A program made the translations under genes and the position numbers. From positions 107,501 through 171,500 of the forward strand of contig NZ_CP047652.1 of the NCBI RefSeq assembly GCF_009906835.1: a stretch of DNA of 64,000 nucleotides, written 5' to 3'. The notes under the pieces were generated by a model, which was given only the letters and a program-made list of their open reading frames with translations, made no database searches and had not been told where the DNA came from. The DNA comes from Aristophania vespae. Its GTDB lineage: Bacteria > Pseudomonadota > Alphaproteobacteria > Acetobacterales > Acetobacteraceae. This document shows positions 1-9,843 of the stretch, in pieces. How positions within the stretch are numbered: position 1 is the first letter of the stretch; every line of letters begins with the position of its first letter.

Positions 1-375
<375 letters not shown>

Positions 376-464
376 ACACATCAAAACACATGCACAGTCA
401 TCTTTTACTCAAAAACACACTAACAACTTCTCCTCAGACCTAACTTTGTTAGGGTGAGCGGGAA

Positions 465-582
465 GACCTGGTGGCTATGGCAAGGGGATTAGACCCGATC
501 CCATCCCGAACTCGGCCGTAAAAACCCTTAGCGCCTATGATACTGCACCTTAAGGTGCGGAAAAGTCGGTCGCCGCCAGGTC
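465..582 (+). rRNA. 5S ribosomal RNA
   Basis: This is a 118-base 5S rRNA. The ends pair (GACCTGG with CCAGGTC) and the conserved CCCGATCCCATCCCGAACTCGG segment is present near 500. Outside the mature ends, GGGTGAGCG (452-460) pairs with CGCTCACCC (587-595), a processing stem that would extend the 5S helix. The gene lies in the rRNA operon between 23S and tRNA-fMet. Confidence 0.95.
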
Positions 583-612
583 CCCTCGCTCACCCAACTC
601 TTTACCCACCCC

Positions 613-689
<77 letters not shown>

Positions 690-1170
690 ATAGCTCTGAC
701 AGATTCCTATCTCATATCTATATGATCTGTTACTCTCTCTCTTATTATCAATCTATATATACTTCCAATAAAATACTTCCGTATAAAAATATAAAAATTA
801 CACAATACCTCCCATAGCACATATCACTAAAATTATATCTCCGGGTTGGGATTGTAATTAAAAAAATAATTTCCTTACTACCGTTTCATTATATAGTTAC
901 GTTCCATTTTCGAGGTCAACGCGCCTCTAAAGCTCTGATCCTTTTTAGAAAAATAAGTCCCTAAATTTATTGTTTGCATTAAAGCTGCTTATCTCAAGAT
1001 CACCATGGCGCTCTGTTGCTCTTTTTTAAAGACTTCTCTTTAAAACATTTTTCCTGTTAGTTTTAATTATAACCAATTGCCTAAATGAGTGATCTTTATA
1101 AGCTGGAAAAGCGGCTGTGTTACGTTAAATAATGTAATTTAAAGGTCCCCCACTCGTCCTCTTAATATAA
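690..1170. other. AT-rich intergenic stretch with no recognisable gene
   Basis: About 480 bases between tRNA-fMet and the DUF2726-like remnant. The sequence is strongly AT-rich and broken by stops in all frames. I see no tRNA, integrase, insertion-sequence end or direct repeat of the tRNA 3' end. It may contain decayed upstream sequence of the remnant that follows, but I could not recover a coding frame. Confidence 0.5.
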
Positions 1171-1524
1171 GAGACTGCCCAACTGCTTTACGCGCTTTAT
1201 CAATGGGCTAAAACTTACCAACCAAGTTGGTATTTTGCTTTTGAGGTTTTTCTTGGGAGCTCTATTAAAGCAGATTACGTCCCTGAAGATCCGAGACAGA
1301 AAAATGCTTTTAAATCATATAAAAATAAGCGTGTTGATTTTCTTTTAATTAATTGCCGCAGTGAGCTGGTGTTGGCAATAGAATATTACGGCTCAGGCCT
1401 TAATCTCTCGTCTGATGCTAATGATCGAATGAAAGTTAAAAGGTTAGTTTTACAGAAAGCACAAATATCACTTCTTGAGATTCCTGAAAAAGCAAAAAAG
1501 GCTAAAATCATGGAATCTATTTAG
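1171..1524 (+). pseudogene. DUF2726-like protein, start-less remnant
   Basis: An open frame of 117 codons runs from just after a TAA (1168-1170) to TAG at 1524. It has no ATG, GTG or TTG near its beginning, so it looks like an N-terminally broken gene. The translation has the order expected for the DUF2726 fold, a restriction-endonuclease-like domain: a FAFEVFLG segment, then KRVDFLLIN, then LAIEYYGS, then DRMKVKRLVLQKAQISLLEIP. These correspond to the EVSL, K-VDF, IE-D and D--K---L-KAGIPLL signatures. The change from the usual IELD to IEYY affects a likely active-site position, which supports decay. It lies beside an rRNA/tRNA cluster. The family assignment is from memory of the motif pattern and is moderately sure. 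Confidence 0.55.
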
Positions 1525-1560
1525 TATATTTTAATATTTAGCAGCATCGAAAATCTATTT

Positions 1561-1609
1561 ATATGAGAAGATACAAATAGATCTTCATTATATCTTCTCA
1601 TATTTTTTA
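1561..1609 (+). terminator. Rho-independent terminator
   Basis: A perfect 13-base stem (ATATGAGAAGATA at 1561-1573 with TATCTTCTCATAT at 1591-1603) is followed by a T run on the plus strand. It would stop transcription leaving the DUF2726-like remnant. It could also act weakly on the minus strand, where the amidohydrolase gene ends at 1617. Confidence 0.7.
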
Positions 1610-1616
1610 ATTTAAA

Positions 1617-2969
1617 TTATTGAGTTGGACCTTTTACAGAGTGCCCACTATGCCATACTTCAACGATATTATTCACATCACTGATGTTTTTGCTTGGGTC
1701 GCCTGATACGACAAGTAAATCTGCACGTTTTCCAGGCGCTAAAACGCCCCTGTCTTTTAAGTCCAGAAGTGCAGCCGCATTTTCGGTTGCTATATGAATA
1801 ATAGATAATGGCGGTAAGCCGGCTTCTTTATATAATGCCAGCTCTCGATGCTCAGCAACACCAGGAATTCTTAAAGGTTGAGCGCCGCTATCTGTCCCAA
1901 ATCCTAAATTGACGTGTGCTTCATATAAACGTTTTAGATTCTGAAGGTTTATATATAAGGATTTCCGAGCAAAAGCAGCTTCTTTCCCTTTTTTATGTGC
2001 ATTTCTCCATGCCGGGTCATTAATTTGTTCTAGAAACTCCTTACTTAATCCTGCTTTGTAAAAAGCTTGGTTAGTCCATGTCTGCTCTTCTGCCCAGGCT
2101 GTTGTGGCTTCATCAAGCTGTAGGGTGGGGATATACCAAATATGACGTGCTTTCATTTTCGCAATTACGTCATTGGGGATTAATTGATCACGCACACCGT
2201 GAGCTATAATATCAGCGCCGTCATTAATAACTTCTTTTGCGTCGGCTAAATCATGAATATGCGCGGCCACACGGATATTATGCCTATGTGCCTCTGCAAT
2301 GGTGGCTTCTATGACTGAAGGGGACATCTTTTGTGGGACTGACCCATTAAAATCATCCACCCAAATCTTTACTAAATCGGTTCCTTCCTCTGCCATTTTA
2401 TCAACGGCTTCTTTAGCTTCTTCGGGGGTAGCAGGGCGGAAAATTTGTTGAGTGCCTATTTTAAGGGGAGGGGCGCCATCAGGCACGCCTATTCCCTGCT
2501 CCACGCCAAAAAGATCGGCGGGAAGTTTTCCTTCATGGGCTTCTTTGCGTATTGGATTAAAAACAGCAGGCTTATTAAGTCCCAAAGCCATAACTGTGGT
2601 AACGCCATAGCGCTGATATTGAGAAAGGGCAGCTTTGATATTATCTTTAGTGTAATATTCTGGCCCTGTCTGTATATTTTTCATTAAGCCAATATGTGAA
2701 TGGTCAGAAATTAAACCAGGTAATACGGAATCCCCTGACCGATCTAGAATTTTGGTATGGGGAGGTAAATCGATATTATTACCGATGGCAATGATCTTGT
2801 CTTTGTCGAATAACAAAGTGTCGTCTTCTACAGGAAGATTTCCTGTACCATCAATAACGCGAATATGGGTTAAGGCGATAAAATTATGAGTTTCGGCAAA
2901 GGCCGTGCCTGACAGCAAAATTGAAGCTGCTGTAAAAATGCCAAATAGTTTTTTGTTTTGATTTTTCAT
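1617..2969 (-). CDS. exported amidohydrolase family protein
   Basis: A 450-residue metal-dependent hydrolase of the amidohydrolase superfamily, close to the imidazolonepropionase / Xaa-Pro dipeptidase-like group. A signal peptide ends near AFA-E25, so the enzyme is predicted to be periplasmic. The metal ligands are visible in order: H90-x-H92 (DHSHIG), K201 (LVKIWVDD, candidate carboxylated lysine), H237 (AAHIHD), H257 (IIAHG) and D360 (GFGTDSG). Length and C-terminal RADLLVVSGDP motif are typical for the family. Substrate cannot be read from the sequence; family members act on cyclic amides and dipeptides. It stands alone on the minus strand, about 80 bases from adhP upstream. Confidence 0.85.
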   Translation of the reverse strand: MKNQNKKLFGIFTAASILLSGTAFAETHNFIALTHIRVIDGTGNLPVEDDTLLFDKDKIIAIGNNIDLPPHTKILDRSGDSVLPGLISDHSHIGLMKNIQTGPEYYTKDNIKAALSQYQRYGVTTVMALGLNKPAVFNPIRKEAHEGKLPADLFGVEQGIGVPDGAPPLKIGTQQIFRPATPEEAKEAVDKMAEEGTDLVKIWVDDFNGSVPQKMSPSVIEATIAEAHRHNIRVAAHIHDLADAKEVINDGADIIAHGVRDQLIPNDVIAKMKARHIWYIPTLQLDEATTAWAEEQTWTNQAFYKAGLSKEFLEQINDPAWRNAHKKGKEAAFARKSLYINLQNLKRLYEAHVNLGFGTDSGAQPLRIPGVAEHRELALYKEAGLPPLSIIHIATENAAALLDLKDRGVLAPGKRADLLVVSGDPSKNISDVNNIVEVWHSGHSVKGPTQ

Positions 2970-3000
2970 TAGTACAGCCTTTTATTTAAGTAGTGAAATT

Positions 3001-3033
3001 AAAAAAGGCTCCTTGTTAGATGGGAGCCCTTTA
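3001..3033 (-). terminator. terminator downstream of adhP
   Basis: On the minus strand, a GGGCTCC/GGAGCC hairpin is followed by a run of six T. It lies just after the stop codon of the alcohol dehydrogenase gene at 3051 and before the amidohydrolase start, so the two genes are probably separate units. Confidence 0.75.
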
Positions 3034-3050
3034 AAGTTTTAATGAAAAAA

Positions 3051-4070
3051 TTATGCGCTTTTTGAGCCAAAATCGATGACCATTCGACCCCGGATTTTCC
3101 CTTGTTCCATCTCCTCGAAAATATCATTAATATCTTCAATAGGGCGCATGGTAGTTTTGGGCACAACCTTTCCCTCAGCTCCAAATTGGAACGCTTCGGC
3201 AAGGTCCTCTCTTGTGCCTACCAATGAGCCAATGACCTTAATTCCATCAAATACAAGGCGAGGGATACTTAAATTCATTGCTTCAGGTGGAAGACCTACA
3301 GCAACAACACAACCTCCGGCACGTACGGCATCGACAGCTGAATTAAAAGCGACTTTTTGAACGGCTGTAACAACGGCAGCATGGGCGCCACCGCACTTTT
3401 CCTGTATGATTTTAGCAGCATCTTGCTCACGGGAGTTTATAACCATGTCCGCTCCCATTTCTTTTGCAAGAGCGAGTGCGCCGTCATTAACATCTATAAT
3501 AATTGTTTTGGCATTGAACACATTTTTAGCATATTGCATGGCCAGATTGCCGAGGCCACCTGCTCCATAGATAGCAATCCATTGACCAGCTTTTACGCCA
3601 GAAACTTTAATAGCCTTATATGTTGTAACGCCCGCGCAACTAATACTGCTTGCTGCTGCAGAATCTAATCCATCAGGTACTTTCACAGAATATTTAGCGG
3701 TGACGATGCATTCTTCTGCCATAGCACCATCTACCGTATAGCCAGCATTTTTTACGCTACGGCACAATGTTTCATTGCCTGAAATGCAATATTCGCAATG
3801 ACCACATCCTTCAAAGAACCAGGCCACACTGGCTCTGTCACCAACTTTTAACGAGTTTACACCGGGTCCAACTTCTTTGACAATTCCTATGCCTTCATGG
3901 CCTAAAACAACGCCGGTTTTGTCACCGTAATCACCATTTTTAACATGAAGGTCGGTGTGGCAAACGCCGCAACATTCAATGCTTAAAAGGGCCTCTCCAT
4001 ATTGCAAAGGACGAAGCTTTTTATCAACAACCTCTACCTTATGGTCTTTTCTAGTAATGGCAGCTTTCAT
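3051..4070 (-). CDS. adhP: zinc-dependent alcohol dehydrogenase AdhP
   Basis: A 339-residue medium-chain alcohol dehydrogenase of the AdhP (propanol-preferring) type, which oxidises primary alcohols with NAD. The catalytic zinc site is visible as C37-H38 (GVCHTD) and H58-E59 (GHEG). Structural zinc cysteines are C89, C92, C95 and C103, and the nucleotide-binding loop is GAGGLG. I chose the ATG at 4070: the longer frame begins with TTG at 4085, and its GGGAGA is a well-spaced Shine-Dalgarno for the ATG. Ethanol oxidation in acetic acid bacteria is mostly membrane-bound PQQ-dependent; soluble AdhP-type enzymes are complementary. It has its own terminator. Confidence 0.92.
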   Translation of the reverse strand: MKAAITRKDHKVEVVDKKLRPLQYGEALLSIECCGVCHTDLHVKNGDYGDKTGVVLGHEGIGIVKEVGPGVNSLKVGDRASVAWFFEGCGHCEYCISGNETLCRSVKNAGYTVDGAMAEECIVTAKYSVKVPDGLDSAAASSISCAGVTTYKAIKVSGVKAGQWIAIYGAGGLGNLAMQYAKNVFNAKTIIIDVNDGALALAKEMGADMVINSREQDAAKIIQEKCGGAHAAVVTAVQKVAFNSAVDAVRAGGCVVAVGLPPEAMNLSIPRLVFDGIKVIGSLVGTREDLAEAFQFGAEGKVVPKTTMRPIEDINDIFEEMEQGKIRGRMVIDFGSKSA

Positions 4071-4190
4071 AGGAATTTCTCCCAATATCGAGATATAGAA
4101 TCTTAGATTACAAATTAAAATTGTAATTTCTTATTATCATAAATATAATATATTAATTCTAATTATCACAGTAATTTGTTCTTTAATAAA

Positions 4191-4225
4191 ATTTGAGTGA
4201 TTATCTTACAAGTAATCACTCAAAT
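4191..4225 (-). terminator. terminator downstream of ohr
   Basis: A 13-base perfect stem (ATTTGAGTGATTA with TAATCACTCAAAT, loop of nine) lies 10 bases after the ohr stop codon. It is followed on the minus strand by a T-rich tract. Confidence 0.75.
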
Positions 4226-4234
4226 ATGTGTGTA

Positions 4235-4663
4235 TTAATTCTTGGCTAAGCTTATTGTTGTTTTTATATTATTTCTAGTGGCATGAGCGTAAGGGCAAAC
4301 TTTTTCAGTTTTTTGTAATAGCGAATCAGCCTGACTGTGATCCATACCGGGTAACGATACTTCGAGAGAGACTTCAATACCGAAACCGCCATCTGAGCGA
4401 GGACCTAGCCCAACAGTTGCCTGGACACTGGTTTCTTGCGGTAAAGATAATTTTTGTTCATTTGCAACGTATTTCATCGCACCAAGAAAACAGGCAGCGT
4501 ATCCTGCGGCAAAAAGTTGTTCAGGGTTGTTGCCACGGTCATCTCCGCCAAGCTCTTTGGGCACGCCCAAGTCGACTTTGAATCGACCATCCAGGGTTTC
4601 AGCGTGGCCATCACGCCCCCCTACAGCACGAGCAGTTGTACGATATAAGACATTTACAGACAT
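4235..4663 (-). CDS. ohr: organic hydroperoxide resistance protein (Ohr/OsmC family)
   Basis: A 142-residue thiol peroxidase of the Ohr branch of OsmC proteins, which reduces organic hydroperoxides in the cytoplasm using lipoylated partners. Both redox cysteines are present, in AACFLGAM and in VCPYAHATRNN, together with the typical N-terminus (S)VNVLYRTTARAVGGRDGHAET. The start at 4663 is preferred over the upstream ATG at 4675 because that codon's GGAG forms the ribosome-binding site and family members begin at this point. No OhrR-type MarR regulator is found beside it. Its neighbours are two alcohol dehydrogenases. Confidence 0.93.
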   Translation of the reverse strand: MSVNVLYRTTARAVGGRDGHAETLDGRFKVDLGVPKELGGDDRGNNPEQLFAAGYAACFLGAMKYVANEQKLSLPQETSVQATVGLGPRSDGGFGIEVSLEVSLPGMDHSQADSLLQKTEKVCPYAHATRNNIKTTISLAKN

Positions 4664-4740
4664 AATAGACTCCATCGCCTTGGCAAAAGATCTGCATGAA
4701 AGACTCTATTAAAGACCTTATTTATTGTAAATTCCTTAAT

Positions 4741-4773
4741 AAAAAGGCCGTTCTCAGGAGAAGGAACGGCCTC
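4741..4773 (-). terminator. terminator downstream of the YahK-like dehydrogenase
   Basis: On the minus strand, GGCCGTTC pairs with GAACGGCC and is followed by TTTTT. It lies just after the stop codon at 4799 and separates this gene from ohr. Confidence 0.8.
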
Positions 4774-4798
4774 AATAACTTTTCTATAGCGAAAAGCG

Positions 4799-5848
4799 TT
4801 AATCGTTTTTAAGTGAAGACATATCAATTACAAAGCGATAATGAACATCACCACGTTCAAGCCGTTCATATGCTTCGTTGATGTCTTCTATTTTGATAAT
4901 TTCACAGTCAGGAAGAATATTTTTCTCTCCGCAAAGATTTAGCATCTCCTGTGTTTCAGCAATACCACCAATAAGTGATCCTGCAACGCGACGGCGTCCC
5001 ATCACGAGAGGCACAGAAGAGGTCTCAGCTAAAGGACCAATTTGACCAACAATGACTAAGCTCCCATCCACATCTAAAAGTGGAAGATAAGGATCTAAGT
5101 CGTGCTTGTAAGGTACTGTATCAATTATCACGTCAAAGTGGTTAGCAGCTTTCTGCATTGCGCTTTCGTCACTTGAGACAAGATATTTGTGGGCTTTAAG
5201 CTCTTCAGCGTCAGTTCTTTTTTTGTCTGAACGGCTAATGATAGTGACTTCAGCACCCATCCCGACAGCAAGTTTTACAGCCATATGGCCGAGGCCGCCC
5301 AGGCCAATAACACCAACTTTTTTTCCAGGTCCTACATTCCAGGCTCGTAAGGGAGAATAAGTAGTAATACCAGCACAAAGAAGAGGGGCCGCACGTGAAA
5401 GATCAAGGTTTTTTGGCACATGAAGCACGAACTCTTCCCGCGCGATCATATGCTTTGAATAGCCACCATAGGTGTTTTGTCCATCAATTCTGTCGGGGCT
5501 ATTATAGGTTTGAGTATTACCTTCCCGGCAATATTGCTCATTCCCCTTATCGCATTGATCGCAATGTTGGCATGAATCGACCATGCAGCCAATGGCAACG
5601 ATATCGCCTTGCTTAAAGTGTTTTACATCTGGACCTGTTTCAGTAACGCGTCCAATAATTTCATGACCGGGGACGATAGGGTATACAGAACCTCCCCAAT
5701 CATTGCGGGCCTGATGAAGATCTGAGTGACATACGCCGCAGTAAAGTACTTCCATAGCAACGTCATTATGGCGTAAAGCGCGACGTTCAAAAGAAAAGGG
5801 TTTTAAAGGTGCGTCACAAGACGTGGCCGCATATCCAATAGTTTTCAT
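4799..5848 (-). CDS. NAD(P)-dependent zinc alcohol dehydrogenase, YahK/CAD type
   Basis: A 349-residue medium-chain dehydrogenase of the cinnamyl-alcohol-dehydrogenase subgroup (YahK-like), which usually reduces aldehydes with NADPH. The catalytic zinc site is C40-H41 (GVCHSDLH) and GHE at 61-63. Structural zinc cysteines lie in the GCMVDSCQHCDQCDKG region, and the cofactor loop is GLGGLGH. Its length is normal. It is distinct from the adjacent AdhP, so the pair is not a recent duplication. It is monocistronic, with a terminator behind it and an opgH hairpin region ahead. Confidence 0.9.
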   Translation of the reverse strand: MKTIGYAATSCDAPLKPFSFERRALRHNDVAMEVLYCGVCHSDLHQARNDWGGSVYPIVPGHEIIGRVTETGPDVKHFKQGDIVAIGCMVDSCQHCDQCDKGNEQYCREGNTQTYNSPDRIDGQNTYGGYSKHMIAREEFVLHVPKNLDLSRAAPLLCAGITTYSPLRAWNVGPGKKVGVIGLGGLGHMAVKLAVGMGAEVTIISRSDKKRTDAEELKAHKYLVSSDESAMQKAANHFDVIIDTVPYKHDLDPYLPLLDVDGSLVIVGQIGPLAETSSVPLVMGRRRVAGSLIGGIAETQEMLNLCGEKNILPDCEIIKIEDINEAYERLERGDVHYRFVIDMSSLKND

Positions 5849-5994
5849 AATATGACTCCGAAGAATAATGATTAGCTCTTCTGTCCAAAATTATAGAGCA
5901 TCTTAGCCCATGAGGAAGAGATAAGGGGTCGAGAAACAAGAAAAGTGATTTCTGCCCAGAGCAAAAGAGGGGTTTTTCCATAAAGTATTAACCG

Positions 5995-6034
5995 CCCTAT
6001 TGGTTTTACTCATGATGAGTGAAAGCCAACAGGG
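5995..6034 (-). other. imperfect 40-base palindrome after opgH
   Basis: A long stem with three non-Watson-Crick positions (CCCT..TTGG..TTT..ACTCAT with ATGAGT..AAA..CCAA..AGGG) lies 20 bases after the opgH stop codon. The T run lies on the plus-strand side, so as a minus-strand terminator it is weak. It may end opgGH transcription or protect the mRNA 3' end. Confidence 0.4.
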
Positions 6035-6052
6035 AGCTTTTTTACTTTCGTT

Positions 6053-8218
6053 TTAAGAAAGAGGCTTTTCGGTTATGTACGTCATGGCATCAGGACAAGC
6101 TAGGACAGCAGCTTTTTCCTGAGTTGTTAAATTATCAAGAGCCGCCTGCAAAGAAGGGCTTTCCTGTAATTTGATCATTCCGGTCAGTAAAGGGATGTTG
6201 ATTGGTTCACCTGGTTTGCGAGGTGGTGGCAAAGCACGTTTGTGCGCCTCTTTTAATTCAGGGTCGTTATGCATGGCCTCGAAAGCTTCTATTGCTTCAT
6301 TACTTAATAGAGGTTTTGATTCCTCATCAACAAGTTTAAGCACTTCAGGAGGGTGCGTTTCTTCTGGAATTAAAAGGAACTTTGCCTGACGTGTCTTTTC
6401 TCCTGCAACGCGGCTCGCCGTGAAGGCCACTAAAGGAATGGCAAGCACAAGTCCTACCAAAACAGGTAACATCCACAAAAATAGCGAGGTTGATACAGAC
6501 CAGGCTGCTATGCTCAAAATGACGCCGAAAGCTGTATAAATCCAGTAACGATGAGTGACTTCCTTGATAGAAACGCGGCCATCAACGCGATTTTGCGTTT
6601 TCCAGCCTGAATCACGACCAAGCAAAATAGACAAAATTGCCGAGGTCTGGATTAACATAGCAATGGGAGCGATGAAGCCACCAATAAGAGTTTCAATTAA
6701 AACCGAAATACAAAGCCGAAAACGGCCACCAACCTTAGAAATTGTTTCAGAATCAAAACAGGTTGCGATAAGAGCAAGCAATTTCGGCGCTAAAAGAATA
6801 AACATAGTGCCGATAAACACATTCCGGGCCTGAATAGGGTCAACATGTGGCCAGTGGGGGTATAATGTGCGCTCTGTGCTAAAATATTCAGGGTGATAGA
6901 AATGTGATTGTAATGAGATCAATATACCGCAAAGTAAAAAGAGCAACCATAAAGGCGACATGACATAGGCGCCCATCCCTACAAGCATGTGGGAACGGCT
7001 AACCCAATGAAGTCCTTTAGAAAAAAGGATACGGCCATGTTGCAAGTTTCCCTGGCACCAGCGGCGGTCACGAATAGCAATATCAGTAAGTGACGGTGGG
7101 CTTTCTTCATATGATCCAGCAAGGCCTGGGACCATATGAATAGCCCATCCACCACGGCGCATTAGAGCGGCTTCTATAAAATCATGGCTTAGAATATGAC
7201 CGCCAAATGGGGGCCTTCCGGGTAAATGTGGCAAGCCAGCTTGCTCAGCAAAGGCCTTAGTGCGGATAATGGCGTTATGGCCCCAATAATTTCCTTCAGA
7301 GCCGTGCCACCATGCTACGCCATGAGCAATGAGAGGCCCATAAATTCGGCCAGCAAATTGTTGCATCCGTGCAAAAAGCGTATGGCCTCCGACGATCGTA
7401 GGGAGACTTTGAATGAGGCCAATGCCAGGGTGAGCTTCCATCGCAGCTGTAAGACGAACAATAAGCGCGCCATCCATGACACTGTCAGCATCGAGAGTCA
7501 GCATATGGTCATAGCCGCCTCCGAAATGCTGTACCCAATCACCAATATTACCTGCTTTACGATCCGTATTTTTAAAGCGCCGGCGGTAAAAAACGCGATT
7601 TTGGGCGTAAGGCTGTTTTCGAAGAGATAAAAAAGTGCGTTCTTCTTGCACCCAAACGTCGGGGTTGGTTGTATCAGACAGGATAAACACGTCAAATGAT
7701 GAAGCTTGTCCAGTTTCCTGTAAGCTTTTGAGTATGGCGCGTAAATTAGTAACGACCGTTTCAGGAGGCTCGTTATAGGTCGGCATTAAAATAGCGGTGC
7801 GCTTTGTCAGCTTGGGAAGAGGGCCTTCCCGTTTAATGCCTAAACCAAGCCCTCCGTGTTTTAAAAGTGATACAAACCCGCCTAGAGAAGAAATGAATGA
7901 AAGACAGATCCAAAAGCTCAAAATTGAGAAAAGGAAGAGGATAAGAATTCCTAAGGTTGAATAGCCAAAGGAATTAAAAACCCTGTTGATTTTCTCTACA
8001 CTGTAAAATGTAAGAAGCAGAGAACCACCGAAAACAAAAAGTCGTCTTAGCCATAACCACGAAGGCGTTGTTGGCAAAGACCAAAAAGGACGCCCATGAC
8101 GCTCCGCCTTTTGGCGGAGGTTCTGTGTGGGCATCACTAAGGGTGATTCAGGCGGTAAAAAATCGGAAGCTGAATTAACAGAAGATGGGCCGCTCATGGT
8201 GTCCAACGATAGAGCCAT
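6053..8218 (-). CDS. opgH: glucans biosynthesis glucosyltransferase OpgH (MdoH)
   Basis: A 721-residue inner-membrane glucosyltransferase that builds the beta-glucan backbone of osmoregulated periplasmic glucans from UDP-glucose. Two membrane segments (about 57-75 and 88-112) precede a cytoplasmic family 2 catalytic domain. That domain has MPTYNE (145-150), DAD (243-245), SHD (344-346) and the QxxRW-type box RDRRWCQGNLQH (383-394). Several membrane segments follow at about 405-600. Length and motif order are typical. Its start overlaps the end of opgG by 25 bases, so the two are co-transcribed and probably translationally coupled. Confidence 0.95.
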   Translation of the reverse strand: MALSLDTMSGPSSVNSASDFLPPESPLVMPTQNLRQKAERHGRPFWSLPTTPSWLWLRRLFVFGGSLLLTFYSVEKINRVFNSFGYSTLGILILFLFSILSFWICLSFISSLGGFVSLLKHGGLGLGIKREGPLPKLTKRTAILMPTYNEPPETVVTNLRAILKSLQETGQASSFDVFILSDTTNPDVWVQEERTFLSLRKQPYAQNRVFYRRRFKNTDRKAGNIGDWVQHFGGGYDHMLTLDADSVMDGALIVRLTAAMEAHPGIGLIQSLPTIVGGHTLFARMQQFAGRIYGPLIAHGVAWWHGSEGNYWGHNAIIRTKAFAEQAGLPHLPGRPPFGGHILSHDFIEAALMRRGGWAIHMVPGLAGSYEESPPSLTDIAIRDRRWCQGNLQHGRILFSKGLHWVSRSHMLVGMGAYVMSPLWLLFLLCGILISLQSHFYHPEYFSTERTLYPHWPHVDPIQARNVFIGTMFILLAPKLLALIATCFDSETISKVGGRFRLCISVLIETLIGGFIAPIAMLIQTSAILSILLGRDSGWKTQNRVDGRVSIKEVTHRYWIYTAFGVILSIAAWSVSTSLFLWMLPVLVGLVLAIPLVAFTASRVAGEKTRQAKFLLIPEETHPPEVLKLVDEESKPLLSNEAIEAFEAMHNDPELKEAHKRALPPPRKPGEPINIPLLTGMIKLQESPSLQAALDNLTTQEKAAVLACPDAMTYITEKPLS

Positions 8219-9735
8219 GTTTCAGAAATAGGTCCTTGATCAGTGGCAAGTTGCACCTGGAGTTCACTCAATTTTGCATCGCCGGGTACAAGCTCAAATG
8301 TTGTACGCACACCCTGAATATAGGGATTGCGTTCAATTACGATATTTCGAATCGCCCCTGGTTTAGCTTCGGCAATGAGATGAAAGTTCGTGTCTTTGGG
8401 AAGAGACTGGAAAGGCTCTCCATTGAAATCAATAACAAAGAGGCGTGCTTCTGGATGATCGACAACGGCGCCTACACGTGTGGCTACAACACGCGCTAAA
8501 TGTGTCGGCCAGGGTGTATCCCATCCCCAATACATCCGATATGTGAAATTATAGCTTTTGCCTGCCTGTAATGGCTGTTTTGGGTGCCAAAAAGAGACAA
8601 TGTTATCATTAACTTCACTAGGGCTAGGAATTTCGACCAATTCAACTTCGCCATCTCCCCAGTTTCCTACAGGTTCTATCCAAAGAGAGGGGCGCTGTTC
8701 GTAGTGCAGAGCTATATCTTCGTAATCGCTGAAGGATCTTTTGCGCTGCATTAGTCCATAACCATAAGGACCATTATCGCTAAAGCCAGAAATTTGTAAG
8801 TCGGTTGGGTTATTGAGAGGACGATAAAGCTGCTGTTTGGTGCCAGTCCATACTTGTAAAGCTTCGCTATCATGTGCCGCAGGGCGCCAGTCATCAACGT
8901 GATCATGGTTATTGGCATCAAAATAGAACATTCCTGTTAAAGGAGCGATCCCACCATTAGCGATATCCTGTCGAGGGAAGATTGTTGATTGTACGTCAAA
9001 AAGAGTGGTTTCACCTGGGCGGATTGTGAAACGGAAAGCCCCCGTAAGAGAAGGGCTATCCATGAGAGCATGTACAACAAGTGAATCAGACCCGGCTTGA
9101 GGTTTTTCAAGCCAGAAAGAGCGGAAGAATGGAAATTCTTCTCCCTTGAGAGACCCTGTATCTTTAGCAAAACCACGGGCAGATAGGCCGTAAATTTGCC
9201 CTTTGGCAAAAGCGCGGAAGTAAGATGCCCCTAGAAAAACGGCGCATTCTTCCATGACACCAGGTGTGTTAAGGGCGTAGCGTATACGCAGTCCAGAAAA
9301 GCCAATATCGCCCGAAACCTTTAGGGAAGGATCAGCATAGTGATAAGAGTCAGGGTCATAGGCGATAGCTGTGGCTTTGCCACCAATCACCTCATACATG
9401 TCTACCCGTGGTTTATAGAGATAGCCACGTGGAAAGAATTCAACGTCGAAGGCGAGTTTATCACTGTGCCAGAGGGTTTTTTCTGGATCATAAGTAATAG
9501 AGCTAAACTGGTCGAAATCCATATTGGCTAAAACAGCAGGCAGCTCATGTGAGGGGGCTGAGAAAGCTTTGCGTGATAGATTTCGGGCAAGGGTTCTAAC
9601 AGTGCTTTCGTCAAAGGGACGAGAAGCATGAGAAGAGGAACGAGCGCTTGCTTTGGGTGTTTTGAGACCCAGAGCAGAAAGTCCAACCCCAGCACTGAGA
9701 CTGGCTTTCATAAGATCGCGTCGGAGTATCTTCAT
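8194..9735 (-). CDS. opgG: periplasmic glucan biosynthesis protein OpgG/OpgD (MdoG family)
   Basis: A 513-residue periplasmic protein needed with OpgH for branching or release of periplasmic glucans. The N-terminus has a twin-arginine signal (LRRDLMKASLSAGVGLSALG), so export by Tat is predicted. This resembles OpgD more than the Sec-exported OpgG of E. coli, and the choice of symbol is open. Conserved stretches include RYALNTPG, QVWTGTKQQLYRPLNNP, DYEDIALHYEQRPSLWIEP and FTYRMYWGWDTP. The ATG at 9735 is chosen over the upstream TTG (9747) because GAAGG forms a ribosome-binding site in front of it. It is the first gene of the opgG-opgH pair. Confidence 0.92.
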   Translation of the reverse strand: MKILRRDLMKASLSAGVGLSALGLKTPKASARSSSHASRPFDESTVRTLARNLSRKAFSAPSHELPAVLANMDFDQFSSITYDPEKTLWHSDKLAFDVEFFPRGYLYKPRVDMYEVIGGKATAIAYDPDSYHYADPSLKVSGDIGFSGLRIRYALNTPGVMEECAVFLGASYFRAFAKGQIYGLSARGFAKDTGSLKGEEFPFFRSFWLEKPQAGSDSLVVHALMDSPSLTGAFRFTIRPGETTLFDVQSTIFPRQDIANGGIAPLTGMFYFDANNHDHVDDWRPAAHDSEALQVWTGTKQQLYRPLNNPTDLQISGFSDNGPYGYGLMQRKRSFSDYEDIALHYEQRPSLWIEPVGNWGDGEVELVEIPSPSEVNDNIVSFWHPKQPLQAGKSYNFTYRMYWGWDTPWPTHLARVVATRVGAVVDHPEARLFVIDFNGEPFQSLPKDTNFHLIAEAKPGAIRNIVIERNPYIQGVRTTFELVPGDAKLSELQVQLATDQGPISETWLYRWTP

Positions 9736-9782
9736 AAGAACCTTCAATCCTCATTTATGAAAACAATTTAAGTCAGCCCACT

Positions 9783-9808
9783 GCACTTTTGGAAATATGA
9801 AAAAGTGC
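9783..9808. other. small hairpin between opgG and bioD
   Basis: GCACTTTT pairs with AAAAGTGC around a loop of about ten bases. No T run follows on the minus strand. It lies 36 bases after the bioD stop and 48 bases before the opgG start, so it could end the bio operon inefficiently or belong to the opgG leader. Confidence 0.3.
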
Positions 9809-9843
9809 CCTCGTGACATACTAAAACCAGGTCTAATTTTCTT

